A DNA stretch of 64,000 nucleotides from Jaltomata sinuosa. Its lineage: Eukaryota > Streptophyta > Magnoliopsida > Solanales > Solanaceae. Both the position numbers and the translations under genes were made by a program. The notes beneath the pieces are model-generated. The model was not told the DNA's origin. It did no database searches and saw only the letters and a list, made by a program, of their open reading frames with translations. Below are positions 1 to 12,556 of this stretch, piece after piece. The stretch spans positions 186,001 to 250,000 of the forward strand of contig QJPP01000690.1 of assembly GCA_003996215.1 (NCBI GenBank), read 5' to 3'. Each line of letters opens with the position of its first letter. The first letter of the stretch is position 1.

Positions 1-1449
1 GCGTCTAGACAAAGCGAATGATACCCATAATGCTAAAAACATAGTTGGGTCAAAATTTGGATCAGAAGCAGACCCGCAGGGCCCACAACCCAAAATTAGA
101 AATGGAAAGACACACGATGATCACAATAATACCAAGAGTGCATGACCACAATTTGGGTTGATTTTGCCAAGAATAAGGGCTCCACAACAGCCCGCAACCA
201 TGGAGAATTAAAGATGGAATTTAGAGAATAAAATCAAAAATTAAAGTAAGAATTCACACACCTTGATAAGATGAAGCAAGCCTACAAAGTGAATCCCTCG
301 AAATCATGAGCATGTAGTCCCAAAATGAGAAACTAAAACCAACAAAACCCCAAGCTTGAGAAAGGTTCAACAATGGAAGATTTCCATGGCAAGAGGGGAA
401 AGTTTAGAGAAGAGGACTTACCCACGCGATGAGGGAACCAAGAATAATCACCAAGAGAAGAATCCCTACTCTAGGAAATGATTAGAAGTCAAATTTAGGA
501 GAGGGAAATGAATTTGGAGTGAGGGAGAAAAGGTGAAATGGCTGGAAAAAAATTGTGAAGGAGGCTATTTAAAGGTCTGGCCGTAGGCTAGCGCCATCGG
601 CGCTGGAGGGCGCTATAGCGCTGAAGGCTGGCAAGACGAGCAGTGCTGTTAGCATTGGCCAGGCATGCGCACACAATCTCCTGGAAGGGGTGCCATCGGC
701 GCTGGTGGGCAGGCAAGTGCTTGGGTGCCATCAGTGTTGCAGGCAGGAGAAGGCTAGCATGATCGCGCTGCCTGGGCGCCATTGGTGCTGAAGGCCACTA
801 GCTGCAGAAAACCAGTTAACATCAAGAACTTCAATGGGGTATTCCGGGCAAAATAAAAACCTAATACTTAAGAACTAACCATGATATTAGAGTGAAAATG
901 ATGTTCTAGACTCAATAGAATCGATGAAACTTCCATATGAGGTCATTTCAGAGGAATATTTACCCAAGTCAACACTAACTAAAGCCATCTAAACAGCCAA
1001 AATAAGCCTGGCTCACTTGGGACCTGAACCAACCATCTACCTAACTCAAACTCAAGGTTCTGAAGCTAACATCGCTGACATAATTTCCATCCGAGGCTTC
1101 CTTCTCTGAATGTTGACCAAAGCCCCTGAAAACACAGAACGAGAGAGAATTCCAAGATAAAAAGCTCTCGAATCTTGACCAAAGATCCAACTAGACCAAA
1201 TTCCATGCTCTGGGGCTAACAAAACTATCGAAATTCAATTTCGAGCACGATTGCCAAGAATATTGACCAAAGTCAATAATTTCCAATGTTGAAGCTCTAA
1301 AATAGGGAGGCGGCCATAAAGGCCAAACAAACAACCCAGACATTGAACTACCGCCCCCAACAAGCCATAAATGACTTGTGGCCAATACAGAAAAGCTCTA
1401 ACAGTACAAAAAAGGCAAAGACACATGAATAACTTGAAGGGTCATTACA
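1..1449 (-). mobile_element. Tekay-type LTR H, partial (minus orientation)
   Basis: The sequence matches the LTR layout of element E read on the minus strand. It has the same runs around a stretch resembling 'gggtcaaaatttgga', the same palindromic block, a TATA-like box (minus strand CTTTAAATAG, 565-574) and a terminus reading TGTAATGACCC on the minus strand (1439-1449). The left part lies outside the window. What follows the terminus is not pol, so this is either the outer end of a 5' LTR or a solo LTR. LTR identity is secure; the element type is inferred from its likeness to E. Confidence 0.72.
588..800. repeat. Palindromic word cluster of LTR H
   Basis: Short near-palindromes of the form GCGC-NATN-GCGC are packed here: GGCGCCATCGGCGCTGG-like and GGCGCTATAGCGCTG-like words, one GATCGCGC word, and decayed variants with CpG changed to TpG or CpA. 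The cluster lies directly upstream (minus sense) of the TATA-like box at 565-574. Confidence 0.75.
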
Positions 1450-3126
1450 AGAACAAGAGTTTGGAGAATAAAATTAAAGATTTTACAATAAAATCATCCA
1501 ATCTTCACTCTAATGGTGTATGGTGATGAACTAGATCTCCAAGCTTCAAAAAAGGTGTGAAAATGCCAAAGATACTTTCCTAATGGCTGAGATGTGTTTT
1601 ATGTGGATTAGGGATAAGTGTGAAATGTCAGTTCTTCCCCATTTCTCGCTCAGGCGCAGCGGAACGCTATCGCGCTAAACCAGCGCATTCGCGCTCAAGG
1701 AACGTACAAAGTGCAACACTATCACACTATCCAGGCACGATCGCGTATATGTCTTGACCAGCATTGACCCTTTTCTTTAGTGCTATCATGCCAGTATAGT
1801 GCAATCGTGATAATATTCCCAAATTTCGAGAAAATTCTCTATTTTGACTTGTTTTCATCTGATTCCTAAATCGATCACTTCTAAATCACATACACCTATA
1901 ATGTAGAAGCAAATCGTGTCAAATGCACTACTTTTTCTCAATTAGGATAAAAAAAAGTATAAGATTAAAGGCTAAATAAGTTGGTAAATTACCAAATTAT
2001 TAGAGGCCATAAGTGAGACATAATTTTCATGAAAGAGAGGCAAATGATGGGGTCAAATTGGTAGACAACCATTAGTTTTATTCAAGAATTTTAAAGATTC
2101 TTCAAGAACTCAAGTTGGGGATTTTTCTCAAATACGTAATTTTTATACCCTACAATCGAATATAATTATGAAATACTTGTTTGAGATATAGTAGAAGGTG
2201 GTAATCACCATTTGAATTGAATTTAGCACTAGTACTCAAAATAGATCTTGTTAATTAGGGTTCTTGAACAAGGGCAAAGGATGAATTGTGGTAAAAGTGA
2301 AACTTTGGGTATTTTTATAGAAGAGGCTGATTTAATATTGAATTTTGTAAGTTGAAAAATAAGGAATTCACTCTAAAGGATTGTTAAGGTACTTGACTAA
2401 CTTTGGGCATAAGTAGAAGAATATTGGAATAAATGGTTAGATGAACCTATGGGTTTTTGATGAACCTATTTATAATTTTTGGTAGTTGGTTGATTACTAT
2501 TGGATGGTGGAAGCTAGTGCTTGGCTATGCGAAGGTTACACTTCCGCAAGTTGAGTTGTTAGAGACTTGGGGTACTACCATTACCTAGGAAAGCCTCAAA
2601 GGTATGTAAAGCTAAACCCTCCTCCGTTGTAAGGCACGATAGGAACTCACCCGTTTCTCCTATAAGAGTTAACATACATTACTTGACATATAAATAGAAC
2701 CTTTCTTGGTATATGTCAAGTGCCTGCCTATATGTCTTCTAAACCAATTATCTACACTCTCTTTCCACTCAAAATTACTTATTTTCATAGTTCACACATC
2801 TGTTTGTTGAGGTCATACTATTCATATTATTCTTTCTAGTCGAGTATTTATAATAGTTTGCGTGAAGGTATCATTACTTGAAATCTCTAAAAGTCACTTG
2901 GTATATTTGTCACATGTTATAAATAAGCTTAATATGCCATAGTATAGTTGCATTTGTATATTTGATCACACTGAGATATAGTTATAACATAAAATAGAAG
3001 GGATAACACTTGAATTGATAAATAATATGGTTAAATCGGTTAATTGCTAAATGGATGTTACTACTTAAAGGCTAAACAATCTTTATCATAATATACGTGA
3101 CATAGGCCTTCAAGGAATTACTTGAT
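1450..3126. other. Unassigned repeat-like DNA
   Basis: No coding frame is convincing. 1638-1830 holds another cluster of GCGCTATCGCGCT-type palindromic words like those of H and E. A palindrome at about 1977-2003 (AAGTTGGTAAATTACCAA) resembles the start of LTR C, but the sequence after it does not match C. 2040-3126 is AT-rich with no recognised feature. The word cluster suggests a further, unrecognised LTR. Confidence 0.4.
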
Positions 3127-3277
3127 TGTCACTACCCGATTTCTCAGGTCATGATGGCACTTACAACCCCCTGTAAGCGAACCAATCCCCGTAGTCCAGA
3201 ACAGTTAGTAATGGGCTACTAGCTAAGTAAGCACGCATAAGAAGCATAATAAGATAGCAAAGCAGAAGGAAGAAATC

Positions 3278-3295
3278 TATATATATATATATATA
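3278..3295. repeat. (TA)n microsatellite
   Basis: An uninterrupted run of TA dinucleotides lies inside LTR A. Confidence 0.9.
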
Positions 3296-5107
3296 GGAAC
3301 TACACAATCTCATGACCTGGTATCAACAGTACAGGAGCCACTACTAAATATACAGAGTACCAGAGAGTGAGAAAGAAAAAATATACAAGTGACTCTGAAT
3401 CTACAAAAGATTCAACCACCAAAAGAAGATATATAGCTAAGCCCCAGTTGCCAGGAGCTCACCCTATGTCTCAGATGTCCAAAAAGCACTGCACAAGTCT
3501 CTGTGTATCAATGACAATGGTTCATACTAGGATCTGCACCAGGAAGATGCAGAAGTGTAGTATGAGCACCAATTCCAAAGCAATGGGTACCCAATAGGCA
3601 TCATAGGCTGACTGAGCATATATAAAGTATAAAAGCACTAAATAGCAGATAAGAAGGAAGTAGTCACAGACACAAACAGAGGAAAACACACGAAAGCTAG
3701 CAACAGATAGAAGGCAATGAGAATACATATTACGAGCTAGCCACATAAGATATATATAACAAAACACAGGTGAAAGAGTAGAGAACGCACCTGTATCCTT
3801 GCAACAATAATATATACAAAGAGTTTAACGAACATGAAAGTATATCGATAACCTCAAATAAAGGGAAGAAAGGAAAACAAACTAAACATAATCAATGCTA
3901 ACAATACAATTCACAAGGTAAGGAACTAAGGATGATTGTAAGGTAAACTAACAAGTACTACAATTAGAGCGAGTAAACTAATCTACCTATAGTCCCAATG
4001 GGCACCCATACACCTGAGGAACATATAAAAGTGAAAAAAACCCTCTGGCATCCCATACTACCGGAGGTTACACTCAATAAACAGAAAACAAGGGTGGAAC
4101 CATGCAAACAATGTATAATATGATATGAAGTGCTAGTGGTACCGTATGCACCTCCTCCGGCACTCACAGCCCCAACATATAGGACCGATGGAAGGCTTTA
4201 CCTATATACCTCTAGTCCCCCTTATACCCCTCCATTGGCACTCTCGACCCGTAGCCTCTAGTATAGATCGACAAGGTCTATGGAGGTCTCCGAGACCATA
4301 TACAAACTCTCAGTATCTCAATACCCATTCCTAGAATCTATCTGGATCTAAATTCAGTAGATAAATTCATTTCTAGCGCTTTGGCCCAACCGAGCCTAGT
4401 ATCATATCAAATTAGTAGTAAAATCATGTCTAATATTCTGGCCCAGCCGAGTCTAGTATCAACTCAAAAATAGTAGACAATCATGTCTAGCACTCTGGAC
4501 AAGACGAGTCTACTATCAGTGTGAAAACCATCATAAAATCTCTTTTATCATAAGAAAATCCATCAAACTAGTTTAAATCCATTTATAGCCATTTATAACT
4601 GAAAATGGGCCCTCAAGGCCATGCAAGGTTTAGAAAACTGGTGATACATAGGACTGTAACCATTATAATAATAAATCAATTCAAAAAAGCTCTTTGCATT
4701 ATCATAATGATATTTTCAAACACAACTAATAGCTCAGCAGCTCACAATCAACCTATCGGCCCTACACAGTCTCAATCCACTCTACAACATAGATTACCAA
4801 CTCATAGTCATGAAACAATGTTCGGGACTCATAGAAATTCCTCAAATACCCCACTATTTATGGTCCAAAGGCATTTACAAAGGCCACACAGGGCCGCAAG
4901 GGGTAATGCTACCAAGTAGCTCAAATACTAAAGCCAAATAAAGGAAGTAAGAGCGGACCGAAAGAAAGCATATAAGGCCTAGGGTTCCAACCTAGTAAAC
5001 CCAACCCAAAGATGCTAAATAGTATAATTAAATTCTATACACGCAAAGTCTAAGGTGTGTAAGCCGTAACATACCTGATCTCTGATGAACAGTTGCTAGA
5101 AAGATAT

Positions 5108-5498
5108 CGTTTAGGCCCGAACTACTTCGAGAAGCCCTGAATAGCAATCAAACTATCAAGAACATACTATACCCATCAATATGAAGCTAACGAGACCCAT
5201 AATGCTAATAATTTAATCGAGTCGAAATTTGGGTCAAAAGCGAGCATGTGGTATACGCAACCCAAAACAAAAAACAAAAGTCACCACAAGGTTCCTAATG
5301 TTTGTCAAGGCCTGAACTGCTCTGAAAAGCCCTGAATAGAAATTGAACTATCAAGAACATACTCTACTCGTCAATACAAAGTTAATGATACCCATAATGC
5401 TAATAATTTAGCCGTATCAAAATCTGGGTCAAAAGCGGGCCTGTGGGCTCCGTAACTCGACACCAAAAACAAAAGTTACCGCGAGGTTCCCAATGTTA
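5108..5498. repeat. Tandem duplication of about 195 bp in LTR A
   Basis: Two head-to-tail copies (about 5108-5302 and 5303-5498) share the same order of landmarks: a 'gaagccctgaatag'-type block, 'actatcaagaacatact', 'acccataatgctaataattta', 'gggtcaaaagcg' and 'aggttccyaatgtt'. The copies are visibly diverged. The truncated right LTR resumes next to the end of the second copy, so its deletion removes the whole duplication. Confidence 0.8.
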
Positions 5499-5762
5499 CC
5501 AGTAACACATACTCAAAAATTGAGCAAAAAATGGACAAAGAAAGGGACCAAAACAACCCTAAATCCTCTAAAACAAAGAAGGAATTAAAAGAGGAAAATA
5601 ACAAAATTAATGGGAGGAATACTTACAATTGAAGGAGGAATATCAAACACGGAAAAGAATTGATCACCCCCAACGCTTAATAATGAGATCACACAGATAT
5701 TTAGCTTTGAGCTCAAGAGATGGAGTAAAAATGTGTTGGGGGTTTGAAAAATGAAGAAGAAA

Positions 5763-5772
5763 GCTTTATAAG
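5763..5772 (-). promoter_or_regulatory. LTR A TATA box
   Basis: CTTATAAAGC on the minus strand, a few bases downstream (minus sense) of the palindromic cluster at 5776-5960. The equivalent site in the other A LTR (about 14758) has decayed. Confidence 0.6.
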
Positions 5773-5775
5773 CTG

Positions 5776-5960
5776 CCAGTCGCTGGCCTATGCGCACATG
5801 GCCAGGCCCTGCACACGCGGACTCGCTCATTAAGCCAGGAACACACACACGCCAAGGGAAGGCGGAGGCCAGTCTAGGCGCCAAGCCAGTGTGCACGCGG
5901 GCTGGCCATCACACGCGATGGCATGTGCACGTAACCTAGCTGCTGCTCAGGCAAAGGGCA
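5776..5960. repeat. Palindromic word cluster of LTR A
   Basis: Repeated GTGCGCAC/GTGTGCACGCG-type words alternate with GGCCAGGCC-type words. The other LTR copy carries the same cluster at about 14765-14990, with words such as GTGCATGCATCC and AGCACGCGCACACAG. Confidence 0.7.
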
Positions 5961-6727
5961 AAGAGGGAAGGGGATGGCTGGCCTTCTATGTATATGCAGC
6001 CTGCCCACCGCGTGGACAAAGGCTTGGCTGGTGCTACAACAACCACCAGCAACCACCGATCTTTGGCAACTAAAAATGCCATCAGATGGACCATCAAGAT
6101 TCATCCAGGGACTCACGAGCATAAATAAACTATGCTACTAAACTAAAAATGACATTCTGGACTCAACAGAATTGAAAAAATTCCCAATGGAGGTCGATTT
6201 AACGAAAAGTGGGCTCCACGCCTAAATGACTAACTTTTCAAAAACAGAACCCAAAGGCTGAAAATGAGTCTGGAAGCCTCGAGACCCGAACCAAAGGTCT
6301 CACTAGCCCAAACTCAAAATTCCGGATCTAACAATTCTGATAGAATTTCCATCCTAGGTTGTCTTCTCTTAATGTTGACCAAAGTCAACCAACCAACTCA
6401 AACTGGCCTAAAATATCAGAAAGTGAGATAAAACCATACTGAAAGCTCTTAGGCCCCGAACAAGGGTCTAACTAGACTAAATCCATTCTTTAGAGCTAAT
6501 GGAACTATCAAAATCTAACTCCGAGCACACTTGCTAAAAATGTTGACTAAAGTCAATAATTTCCTAAGTTTAAGCTCTTAAACAGGAAAATAGTCATAAC
6601 GACCTAACGAATGGCCAGGCACAAAACCACTGGTCCCAAAAGTCATAAATGACTTGGGACTACTACATGAAAGCTTTAATAGTACAAAGGAAGCAAAAAC
6701 GCCGAAATGACCGGAAGGGTCATTACA

Positions 6728-8045
6728 TCATCCATTACTAAAAAGGACTTTCATCCTCGAATGTCAAGAAAAAGGAGGACTTGAAGGCCAAACAACAAAA
6801 GAGAAACTCTCATCCAACTGCATTGAATCCCACCATAGTACATGTGAATCATCCAGAACATAACACCATAACATAGATACGTGGAACACTTGATGCATAG
6901 CTCAGAACATAGGAGGCAAAGCTAACAGATAAGCAACACTACCAACCATCTCAAGAATCTCAAACGGCCCAATATACCTGGGGCTAAGCTTTCCCTGCCT
7001 GCCAAATCTCATCACGCCCTTCATGGGAAACACTCGAAGAAATACCATATCACCAACACTGAACTCTAAGGCACAAAGTCTATGATCTGCTTAGCTATTC
7101 TGCCTATTCTGGGCTGCCCGAAGTCTGTACTGAATCACCCGAACTCTATCTAAGGAATCCCAAAGTAAGTCTGTACTCTACGGCTTGGACTCCAAACCAT
7201 CGAACCAACCCACTGGTAATCTGCAACACCTACTATACAATTCCTCAAAAGATGCCATACCAATACTCGAGTGATAACTGTTATTATAAGATAACTCTTC
7301 CAAAGGAACATATTGATCCCATGAACCCCCAAAATCAAGAACACAGGCTTTTAACATGTCCTCTAGAACCTGGATCATCCTCTTAGATTGGCCATCTGTC
7401 GGAGGATGGCATGCAGTGCTAAGCTAAACCTATGTACCTATCTCTTGCGGAATAGTCCTCCAGAATTATGAAGTAAACTGAGTGCCACGGTCTAAAATAA
7501 TGGAAGCTAGAATCCCATGCAAATGGATAACCTGACGGAGATAAATCTGACCCAACCTCTCTGCACTATAGGAAGAATGAACCGACAAGAATTGTGCAGA
7601 CTTAGTCAGACTATCAATAATAACCCAAATATAGTCAAACCCCTGAGAAGTACATGGAAACCATGCTATGAAGTCTATAGTGATCTCTTCCACTTCCACT
7701 CAGGAATGGGAAGTCTCTGCATTAATCCCCCAGGTCTCATATGCTGAAACATAACCTGCTGACAGTTCAAGCACTGAGATACAAACTATGCTATATCCCT
7801 CTTTATACCACTCCACCAGTAAAATAATCTCAAGTCTCTATACAACTTAGCTACGCCCGGATGGATGGAATATCTGGAATAATGAGCCTCATGGAGAATC
7901 AACTGAATCAAATCCCCAACTCTTGGAACACAAAGGCGGCCATCAAATATCAAAGTACCATTAGAATCTAAAGTAGCCCTTCTTGTCTCACCATGTACAA
8001 CCTGATCACGAATATCACACAATCACTGATCCTCAAACTGACGAT
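6728..8045 (-). pseudogene. Element A integrase region, chromodomain deleted
   Basis: This is the minus-strand C-terminal part of Tekay-type pol. The frame at 7786-8022 carries the integrase zinc-binding region (HEAH spacing, then LNCQQ just downstream after a stop). 7466-7699 carries the core with the first catalytic Asp and the second in the LDRGTQF context. 7150-7378 follows in two overlapping frames. Compared with element E, about 160 bp is missing near 6785-6800, which removes the chromodomain. Several stops and frameshifts make it non-functional. In the intact family this enzyme joins cDNA to host chromatin. Confidence 0.8.
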
Positions 8046-9540
8046 GCTAAATTTGATCAACCAGAGTAGAACGAACCTCAACACTAGCAAGAACTCTGAT
8101 GGGATATGACAAGTCAATCCTAACCAAATGGTTAGCCAAGGACTTGATGTCCAAGGTCAATGGATACTCCAAAACTGAAAGAGAAGCCAAGCTTCCCATA
8201 CTTACTACTTTCAAGCTCAAGGCATCCATTACTATATTTGCTTTGCGCGAATGGTACAAAATAGTAAAGTCATAGTCCTTTAGTAACAAAATCTATCCAC
8301 TGCTTAGAGCTCAGCTCTTGCTGACTCATGATGTACTAAAGACTACAGTGGTCGGTGTAAATCTCACAGTGAACTCCATATAGGTAGTGCATCCAGATCT
8401 TGAGTGAGGTTGTTGCGCTCATGATCCTTTAGCTGCCTCGATGCATATTCTATCACATGACCCTGCTATATCAATACACAACAAAGACCAATTGATGAAG
8501 CATAACAATACACTAAGAAGCCTTGACCCTCAACTAGTAATGTCAACACTGGAGCTAAAGTCAATAAAGCCTTAAGCCTTTGGAAACTATCCTTGCACTG
8601 ATCAGACTAATGAAATGTGATGTCCTTCCTAGTCAGCCTAGTCAAATGTGCTTTTATGAAAGAAAACCCCTCAACGAGCCACCTGTAGTATCCTTCCAAC
8701 CCAATAAAATAGTGAACCTCGGTAGGAGTAGTAAGTCTCGGTCAATCACAAACGACTGCAATCTTCCCTAGGTCCACTCTAATCCCATCCTTAGACACCA
8801 CGTGTCCTAGAAATGCTACTGACTTAAGCCAAAACTCGCACTTTGAGAACTTGGCATAAAGCCGATGATCTCTCAAAGTCTGGAGTATGATCCTTAAGTG
8901 CTGCTCATACTCTTTTTTATTCCGTGAGTATATCAATATGTCATCAAACAAATTCAACTATGGCTTGAACACCCTGTGCATCAAATTCATGAAAGTTGCG
9001 GGGGCATCAGTCAACCCAAAATACATTACCAGGAACTCATAATAGCCTCAACTGGTGGTAAGTTGACCTCAAATCTATGTTAGAGAACACAGGTGAATCC
9101 TGGAGCTGATCAAATAAGTCATCTATACACGGCATCGGATACCTGTTCCTTATAGTCACCTTATTCAGATGTCGCTAATCAATACACATCTTCATCAAAC
9201 CATCTTTCTTCTTCACAACCAGAACTGGAGCACCACAAGAAGACACACTCGGCCTAATGAAACCCTTAGCTAACAAGTCCTAAAGATGAACCTTAAGCTC
9301 CCTCAACTCAGCTGGAGCCATATGACATGGAGTAATCGAAATAAGCCTGATACCCGGCTCTAACTCAATGGCAAATTCTATATCACACTTAGGTGGAAGG
9401 CCTAGTAGGTCAGTCAGAAACACATCTAAATACTCCCTTACCACAGGGACTGACACGGGATAAGATGTGTCGGTGCTAACATCCAGTACATATGCTAGAT
9501 AAGCCAAATACCCATGCGAAATCAACTTTCTAGCCTAAAG
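8046..9540 (-). pseudogene. Element A RT-RNaseH region, decayed
   Basis: The minus-strand frames at 9280-9525 (RT N-terminus with the ELEPG and MAPAELREL stretches), 8742-8957 (DDILIYSR, the catalytic Asp pair, then the SKCEFWL and FLGHVVSKDGIRVD block) and 8047-8289 (end of RNase H and the linker to integrase) follow the order of Tekay pol. The Tyr/Phe-Xaa before the Asp pair is disrupted, the frames are out of register and much of RNase H is unreadable. Role in the family: reverse transcription of the element RNA. This copy is dead. Confidence 0.8.
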
Positions 9541-10303
9541 ACAAGAAATGATCCCAGATAGTACACGACAATAGAACCCTGCCATATAACCAAGGATACT
9601 CCATGCACAACTATGTTAACAGTCTTAGCATAACGATCCAAAACCGCTCAGTAAGGGGATAACCAGTTCATGCCTAAAATCACATCAATATCTAGCATAT
9701 CTATGACCATCAAGTCATCCCAAGTCTCAAGATCACCAACAACTATCAAGCAGGATCTAACCACACGATCCACTACTAAAGAATCGCATACCCGATTTTC
9801 ATTTTAGGCAAGCAGGCTGCAGCTTGAGTAAGGGGTAGCAACAGATATAAGAACAAATAATGTCTCACTACCCAACCCTAATCAAGGAACAAAATAGGCA
9901 AAAACATATGAACATGAAGATCTGGGATCAAATAATGCTAAATCTGATTGGTGGCAGACAGAAATCGCACATGTGATCACCGCATCTGAGGCCTGTACCT
10001 CTGATCTACTAGGGACTATATAGAACCGATGCTGACCACTACCTGACCAACCTCCATCTTGAACATCTGACCTGCCATGCTAGGCACCACTCCTACCAAG
10101 GACACCACCCCTTCTGACCGATGGTTGCACTGACCTTTAAGGATGAGCCAGCTGAGTTGTACCCCACTAGGGGTACTATCTGGCAAAGTGACCAATGATA
10201 CCAAACTCATATCAAGGCCTGGATAGACCACCCTGCCAAGACAAACTGGCTGAACCGGTATGGCCACCATGGCCTGATGCCCCAAATAATGTACCCCTCG
10301 ATG
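9541..10303 (-). pseudogene. Element A protease and C-terminal gag, decayed
   Basis: Protease is recognised from an LFDP motif (about 9917-9945, minus). The expected active-site DPG reads DPR here, so the catalytic loop Gly is lost. The LDIDVILGM-like block follows. Further right (10155-10210) is the degenerate CCHC zinc knuckle of gag, with the GHF core kept but Cys codons changed. The solo LTR G interrupts gag at 10304-10308. Stops are frequent. Confidence 0.65.
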
Positions 10304-10379
10304 GCTAATGTAACATCCCAGAAGTCGATTCAACTTCTTAAACTCAAAGTTGAAGAAAAATCCAACTTTCTAGGAATCA

Positions 10380-10895
10380 CGAGTTCAACTACGGTTCATG
10401 GTCTGAACCACGAGTCGTGGTTCTGAGTCATGATCCATGCCTTGTATATTTTAGTCTCTGGTTTAAAACCACGAGTGGAGTCTACGGACCATGGTTCATT
10501 TTATGGACCGTAGAATACACTCGTGGAATCAGACCTGAGAATTGAATAAGTCCCCAGGAACCACGAGTTGTTTCTACGAGTCATCGTTTGAATCACGGAC
10601 CGTAAACAGAACTCGTGGAACATGTTTAGAGGCCTGGTTGGTATGTCTGGAATGATAACTCACTTCGAAGAACTGTAATCCTTTCTATGGTCCGTCATGT
10701 TGATCCATGGAAAACCTTCTACAGCTTCAATATTGACTCAGGAACTAAAGATGGGATCTATGGGTCGTCATTCTTTCTACGTCCTATAGAATGGACCCGA
10801 CATTTATCTTCTGCAGCCTGTTGTCTTGGCCAAAAACCACGGATGGAAACCATGAACCGTGGTTTGTTCTATGGTCCGTGGAAACCATCCGTGGT
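10380..10895. repeat. Palindromic word cluster of LTR G
   Basis: Two self-complementary words recur in both orientations: CCACGAGT/ACTCGTGG and ACGGACCGT/ATGGTCCGT (for example near 10385, 10413, 10472, 10488, 10507, 10521, 10561, 10600, 10690, 10840 and 10873). The spacing is irregular, about 10-60 bp. The words are not shared with any other LTR family in the window. Confidence 0.8.
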
Positions 10896-12010
10896 CACTG
10901 AAAGTCAACCTTTTTATAGCTTTTCCTAAGTTATTTCCCAGGGGTAGTTTAGTCATTTCCCACCCTTTTAAACCCTAAGTGATGTTGTTTTGACTATTTC
11001 AAGAAGGGTTTTCACCCTCATTAGCCTAAGTTCCTCCTAAGCTCTTTATTCAACTCCCAAAAGAGGAAAAATTCTTCTCCAAGCTCCAAGTTTCAATCTC
11101 CAAGATCAAGTCTCCTAAAACTTTCCAATTCTTGTGGGTTAGCTTCAATTAAGGTATGTGGGTATTCAAAAATGGGTTCCTCTCACCCTTGTGGCCAAAA
11201 ACCCCAAATCCTTATTTGAAATTATAAACTTATGAATCTAGGATTTTGATCTAAATTGGGGGAAAACTTATGAAATTAGTTTCTATACTTAAATTCATGG
11301 TTTCTTATTGCTTACTCATGATTTGATTATGATTCTCTTATTGGATTTAAAAGCCCATGCATTAAAGTTGAATTCTAGCATGACTCTATTGAACTGCAAG
11401 TTTTCAAGTGACAATTGGAAATGATTAGATATCATGGCCTTCTGTATTTATGAAATTGCATGCCTAAGTCTTCAAGTATGAATTTAGAAAGGAAAATCAT
11501 GATTTGAACTATGGCTATGCTAAGTCTTTAGATTTATGATTTTGAATTGCATGGCATCAGGTATGTCTTATTGTTTTTCAAATAGTTTTGACATCAGATA
11601 TGTCATCAGATATGATCCATTTTGGAATCAGATATGCCCCAGTATTATATGAGTTATATGTACATTTTGGGAGTAGTATTTAGTACCGAGTTGGATTGGG
11701 TGAGAGTACCATTAGTCCCAGAACTACGTGCCCTCGTAGGTTTTAAGTCTCCTCTGTTGGGCATCAGTTTTAGTGATCACGCCATAGTTATGCCTCTATA
11801 CCCTGGTAAGGTATATTGGGTCCTCTCGTTGGGGTGTATACATCGGATTCCATGTAGTTCACATGGTCTATGTCGGTTAGATAACCTCCCACATAAATAG
11901 TTTATGCTTTTTAATTGCATTTGACTCTTATTCAGATTTCAGACTCATTGTTTATGATCATATTTCAGCTTATGGTATTTTCTTAGAGTCATTGCATTCA
12001 GTTTTACCTT

Positions 12011-12058
12011 TAAAGCATGATTTCAGTTATTAAAGCATGATTTCAGTTATTAAAGCAT
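12011..12058. repeat. 20-bp tandem repeat in LTR G
   Basis: The unit TAAAGCATGATTTCAGTTAT occurs twice perfectly (12011-12030, 12031-12050), followed by an 8-base partial third copy. Confidence 0.95.
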
Positions 12059-12556
12059 ACTTAGCATGTTTACTTCATGTTCATGTATCACTCGCATACT
12101 CAGTAAATTCCATAGTACTGACCGCATCTCTTGCGCTGCATCCTTTGATGATGCAGATTCAGGTATTCCTCCTCAAGCTCGTGGCTAGAGTTTCCAGGCC
12201 ATATTTTATCAGCAGTTGGTGAGTCCTCTTAAGTCGAGGCCTATTTATATTCCTAGTTATGTTAGATTCTTATTTTCGTACTTTGAGTTAGCTAGGGTCT
12301 TGTCCTAGCAACTCTTTATGTTATGAGTAGAGGCTTTTCAGACTTAGACGATTTCGAAGTTCTTTCTAGACTTTGTATCTTCATGTGATTTCTAGACATA
12401 TCAGTTATGTTGCCTATTTTTGGTTTCCCTTATTATGCTTTCGCTCTTAATTATTGTTATGCTTGAGTATGCTATGACCAAGGGGTTAGCTTGGGGTACT
12501 TGTGGTCCCAAGTCCCGTGTTACGTCCAGGGGGTAACTTTGGGGTGTGATAGCTAA

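Larger units (their letters stand above)
3127..6727 (-). mobile_element. Element A 3' LTR (Tekay-type, minus orientation)
   Basis: The 3601-bp LTR is bounded on the minus strand by TGTAATGACCC (6717-6727) and a terminus whose plus-strand start is TGTCACTACCCGA (3127). It matches the right-hand LTR at 14366-15581 at both of its ends. On the right it runs straight into the decayed pol of A. It contains a TATA box (minus CTTATAAAGC, 5763-5772), a palindromic cluster and an internal tandem duplication. Confidence 0.85.
10309..12551 (+). mobile_element. Solo LTR G with perfect target-site duplication
   Basis: The 2243-bp segment begins TGTAACATCCC and ends GGGGTGTGATA (terminal TG...TA, probably TG...CA with one transition). 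It is flanked by GCTAA on both sides (10304-10308 and 12552-12556), and gag of A resumes after it. No primer site, gag or pol lies inside, so it is a solo LTR left by LTR-LTR recombination. Orientation is set by the palindromic cluster at 10380-10895 followed by a weak TATA-like TTTATAG (10913-10919). Confidence 0.9.

Noticed and set aside
3522..5896. Several frames of 80-104 codons in the LTR regions as host genes
   Set aside because: They lie within LTR A, have no recognisable domain, and are not conserved between the LTR copies.
10687..10929. An 80-codon frame in LTR G as a gene
   Set aside because: It runs through the palindromic word cluster and has no domain or codon signature.
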